From: JBFKPQ01 sp041628225
GTDB taxonomy: Bacteria > Actinomycetota > Acidimicrobiia > Spongiisociales > JAENVV01
Length of the DNA: 10,885 bases
Direction: 5' to 3'
Assembly: GCA_041628225.1 (NCBI GenBank)
Contig: JBFKPQ010000079.1
Location: 1-10,885, forward strand
A program made the position numbers and the translations under genes. Positions 6,726 to 10,885 of this stretch are shown here, one piece after another (position 1 is the first letter of the stretch; every line of letters begins with the position of its first letter). Under the pieces are notes generated by a model. That model was not told the DNA's origin. It ran no database searches and saw only the letters and a list, made by a program, of their open reading frames with translations.

Positions 6726-7306
6726 GCCGCCCGTTCCTGTTGCTCGGTGGTATCGGTGTGGGCAAGACCTACATCGGCGCCCTCCTGGAAGAGCACGGGG
6801 TGACGATGATCTCGGCAGATCGGATCGGCCATGAGGTCCTGCTGCCTGGTACGCCGGTGCACGCCGAGGTCGCTGAGCGCTGGCCGGCCGTGGTCATCGA
6901 TGGCGTGATCCACCGTCCGAGCCTCGCCGCCCTCGTGTTCTCGGATGCCGACGCGCTCGGCGAACTCGAGGCCATGACCCATCCCGCCATCGGTGCCGAG
7001 ATCGAGCGGCGGGTCGCCGGGATGGAGGGCCTCGTGGGCGTCGAAATCCCGGTGGCCAAGGATGTCGTCGGACGGTCGTGGCCGCGAGTTGTCGTGACCG
7101 CACCACTCGAGGTGCGGCGACGGAGATTGCTCGAGCGCGGCATGACGAGCAGGGACATCGAGGCTCGCATCGCCGCGCAACTGACGACCGATGCCTGGCA
7201 AGCGCTGGCCGACTACGTCGTCGTGAACGACGGCGGTGATGGCCTCGCCGCGGACGTCGAACAACTGGTGGCATGGCTCGAGGAAGTTGTCCCAGTCCGA
7301 CGATAG
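6707..7306 (+). CDS. coaE: Dephospho-CoA kinase
   Basis: A 199-residue product, the usual size. CoaE phosphorylates the 3'-hydroxyl of dephospho-CoA with ATP, the last step of coenzyme A synthesis, in the cytoplasm. Visible are the P-loop GGIGVGKT (14-21), the catalytic-region Asp in ISADRIGHEV (D38), HRPSLAALVFSDADAL with THPAI (69-95) and the lid/adenine segment EARIAAQL (152-159) followed by ALADYVVVN. The segment normally reading iPLLfE is here VEIPVAKDV (112-120) and lacks the usual Glu, so the protein is somewhat divergent. The ATG at 6707 is the only ATG, GTG or TTG in frame between the upstream stop at 6692 and the P-loop region. A TTG near residue 12 would cut into the first strand. 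It is followed after 10 bases by uvrB, a common actinobacterial pairing. Confidence 0.9.
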   Translation: MRDVQSSRPFLLLGGIGVGKTYIGALLEEHGVTMISADRIGHEVLLPGTPVHAEVAERWPAVVIDGVIHRPSLAALVFSDADALGELEAMTHPAIGAEIERRVAGMEGLVGVEIPVAKDVVGRSWPRVVVTAPLEVRRRRLLERGMTSRDIEARIAAQLTTDAWQALADYVVVNDGGDGLAADVEQLVAWLEEVVPVRR

Positions 7307-7316
7307 GGTTGAGCCG
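7304..7316 (+). promoter_or_regulatory. Start element of uvrB: TAGGGT then GTG (Shine-Dalgarno site or -10)
   Basis: TAGGGT (7304-7309) contains the coaE stop codon TAG and ends 7 bases before the uvrB GTG. AGGG can serve as a Shine-Dalgarno site for coupled translation. The same hexamer fits the TAGRRT -10 consensus of actinobacterial housekeeping promoters at the distance that would give a leaderless uvrB mRNA. No suitable -35 is seen. The sequence alone cannot separate the two readings. Confidence 0.4.
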
Positions 7317-9323
<2,007 letters not shown>

Positions 9324-9426
9324 GGCTGCTTGCGTCGCGGCAAGACGAATCGACCTTGGAGCAAGGCGCATTGAGCATGCCGTTGCCTGTTGTGTACCGG
9401 TTCCATGAAGGTGTTGTGTCCATGGG

Positions 9427-9438
9427 TAGGGTTTCTCC
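9427..9438 (+). promoter_or_regulatory. TAGGGT element just before the last gene (possible -10 of a leaderless mRNA, or Shine-Dalgarno site)
   Basis: TAGGGT (9427-9432) ends 6 bases before the GTG at 9439 and includes the in-frame stop TAG that bounds the frame. It matches the actinobacterial TAGRRT -10 pattern at leaderless spacing; AGGG could equally act as a ribosome-binding site. No -35 is evident. The rest of the 115-base gap from uvrB (9324-9426) holds only two 5-bp hairpins, at 9329-9344 and 9354-9366, without a T tract. Confidence 0.4.
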
Positions 9439-10885
9439 GTGCAACATTTGACGAGGTGGCCGGCCCAAGTCGTCGCCAAAGTGGGCATCGTGGCGGTCGT
9501 GGCCGCGATATGGCTCCCACAACTCTTCACGTCCCTCTGGCTGGATGAACTGGGAACGGCATGGGTCCTCCGACCGGCGGTCGGCGCAACGTGGCAGGCC
9601 GCCTGGGAGACCCACGGACAGAGCCCCCTCACATACCTGGTGGTCTGGTCCAGCAGGCAGTGGCTCGGTGGAGCGGAGTGGCAGTTGCGATTCCTCCCTT
9701 TCCTCTTCTCGTTGGCGAGCCTTCCCTTCGTGTGGCTGGTGGCCCGTCGGCTCGTGGGCGCGGACGGGGCGTGGGTCACGGCGCTCGTGTATGCCGTGCA
9801 TCCTGGCGTGATCCTCTTGTCGGCCCAGGCGCGGCCCTACCCGCTGGCGCTCTTGGCATTTGCGGCCGCCACGTGGTTCTTGCTCCGCTGGTTGGAGGCC
9901 CCGCGTGGCCACTGGTGGATCGCCTACGTCGTCGCCGTGACGGTCGTCGTCTGGTCGCACTACGTGCTGGCGGCGGGGCTCTTGGCGCACCCGTTGATGT
10001 ATTGGTGGCTCGAGCGATCCGAGCGAGCCAGTCCCGGCAGATACGCGGCTGCCGTCGCGGCGTCACTGTTCCTGTGTGCCCCACTCGTGGGACAGGTTGT
10101 TTCGCTCGCGGATCGCAGTGACGAGCTGTTCTTCGGCAATGCGCTGTCGGTGAGCGCTGTGCTCGGTTTCAGCGTTCCGGTGGTCCTGGCAGCCGGGCTC
10201 GGATTGGCTTGGTGGCTGTCTGGACGCGGGGTGATCGATACCACCATCATCGAGCGGGGACCGTGGCGATCGATCGGTGCGCTGGCCTTCGTGCCGCCCG
10301 CCACGTTGGTGGCCGTGTCGTGGGCGACGGATGCCGTCCCGCTTGCGAGTCGCTACTTCTCGAGCGGCCACCTCGGTATCGCTCTTGCCGTTGGAGCGCT
10401 CGTTGCGGCCGGCTCTCAGGTGCTCCGGACCGGCGCTGCGATCACCATTCTTCTGCTCGGGCTGATCGTCGGATCGCAGGCGAGCCTGGCGACGGTTGGT
10501 GACGACTGGCGGAATGCCTTGGCGTTCGTCGCGGCCCAGAAAGTCGATGCGTTGGTGCTCGTGAACTCCGGGTTCGTGGAGAGTCGAGCCCGAGCGACGG
10601 GCGAATTGGTCGAACGGTCCGACTTCGTGTTCGCTCCGGTGGCCTACTACGAGATCCCCCAAGAGGTCCGGCTGCTACCTCCTCCGAGTGTCGGACCACA
10701 ACGCATTGCCGGACATCTCCTCGAGGTACGTCCCGAAATGCTGGGTCATGACGAGATCATCGTGATCAGCTTCCAGAGCGCCGCCTACACCGCGCCGGTC
10801 GAGGTGCTGCTCCACGGCGACGGGTATGAGGCGGTAGAGACACCATCGTTCCGCGGCATCTCGGTCAGCCGATTCGTCCGCGCCC
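9439..10885 (+). CDS. GT-C membrane glycosyltransferase, GT39/ArnT-like (3' partial)
   Basis: The frame runs from the GTG at 9439 to the window end without a stop; 482 residues are visible and the C terminus is missing. TAG at 9427-9429 closes the frame upstream, and this GTG is the first start. After one N-terminal helix the protein has SLWLDELGTAW, with the Asp36-Glu37 pair that in GT39/ArnT enzymes lies in the first outer loop and serves catalysis. It is followed by HGQSPLTYLVVW, the LRFLPFLFSLASLPFVWLVARRL helix, SAQARPYPLALL and VVWSHYVLA. A later PLASRYFSSG resembles the conserved RY segment of the family. About ten to twelve helices fill the first 350 residues, then a soluble domain begins. 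Such enzymes move a sugar from a polyprenyl-phosphate donor to lipid, glycan or protein on the outer face. Acceptor and donor are unknown. Confidence 0.85.
   Translation, partial: MQHLTRWPAQVVAKVGIVAVVAAIWLPQLFTSLWLDELGTAWVLRPAVGATWQAAWETHGQSPLTYLVVWSSRQWLGGAEWQLRFLPFLFSLASLPFVWLVARRLVGADGAWVTALVYAVHPGVILLSAQARPYPLALLAFAAATWFLLRWLEAPRGHWWIAYVVAVTVVVWSHYVLAAGLLAHPLMYWWLERSERASPGRYAAAVAASLFLCAPLVGQVVSLADRSDELFFGNALSVSAVLGFSVPVVLAAGLGLAWWLSGRGVIDTTIIERGPWRSIGALAFVPPATLVAVSWATDAVPLASRYFSSGHLGIALAVGALVAAGSQVLRTGAAITILLLGLIVGSQASLATVGDDWRNALAFVAAQKVDALVLVNSGFVESRARATGELVERSDFVFAPVAYYEIPQEVRLLPPPSVGPQRIAGHLLEVRPEMLGHDEIIVISFQSAAYTAPVEVLLHGDGYEAVETPSFRGISVSRFVRA

Noticed and set aside
5734..6726. Second + strand open frame inside the kinase region
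   Set aside because: Its composition (Arg, Gly, Gln, Asp) has no membrane or domain pattern and it lies wholly opposite a certain gene.
9329..9366. Two small hairpins after uvrB, CTTGC-N6-GCAAG and CCTTG-N3-CAAGG, as a terminator
   Set aside because: Each stem is only 5 bp and no T tract follows either, so termination is not supported.
10063..10662. - strand open frame opposite the GT-C gene
   Set aside because: It is a polar, Arg-rich shadow; the + strand has hydrophobic helices and family motifs throughout.

Overview
The window is high-GC, tightly packed bacterial DNA with GTG starts and ATGA/GTGA stop-start overlaps. I read it as chromosomal DNA of an actinobacterium, probably Acidimicrobiia-like. 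The reasons are the adjacent coaE-uvrB pair, the VWA-TadB/TadC pair, the style of the Flp pilins (GATMVEYALLVV type) and start codons placed just after actinobacterial-type -10 motifs. The class assignment is an inference. I see no mobile element, CRISPR array, tRNA or rRNA.

Left third (1-4033, + strand): the downstream end of a Tad (type IVb, Flp) pilus operon. A 5'-truncated gene joins a von Willebrand factor A domain to a TadB-type inner-membrane platform protein. It overlaps tadC by 4 bases, and tadC overlaps a polytopic GT-C-like membrane protein by 4 bases. A 14-bp hairpin at 4038-4069 ends this run and probably also the one facing it.

Middle (4089-6708, - strand): read in transcription order, a membrane-bound HisKA_3 sensor kinase, a NarL/LuxR response regulator (4-base overlap), a 105-base gap with possible control elements, and two tandem Flp prepilins. 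The layout suggests a two-component system tied to pilin supply, facing the pilus-assembly genes. The ATPase, secretin or other outer components, prepilin peptidase and TadE/F are not in the window. Some may lie upstream of base 1.

Right third (6707-10885, + strand): coaE (dephospho-CoA kinase) starts head-to-head with the kinase gene, the two ATG codons overlapping in one CATG. Ten bases after coaE comes uvrB (excision repair), which is complete. After a 115-base gap a second, unrelated GT-C membrane glycosyltransferase (GT39/ArnT-like, with a clear N-terminal Asp-Glu motif) runs off the end.

Most genes belong to known families. The points of interest are the arrangement (TCS plus pilins convergent on tadBC plus GT-C), the VWA-TadB fusion, and the unusual start-site architecture at 6707/6708, 7317 and 9439.
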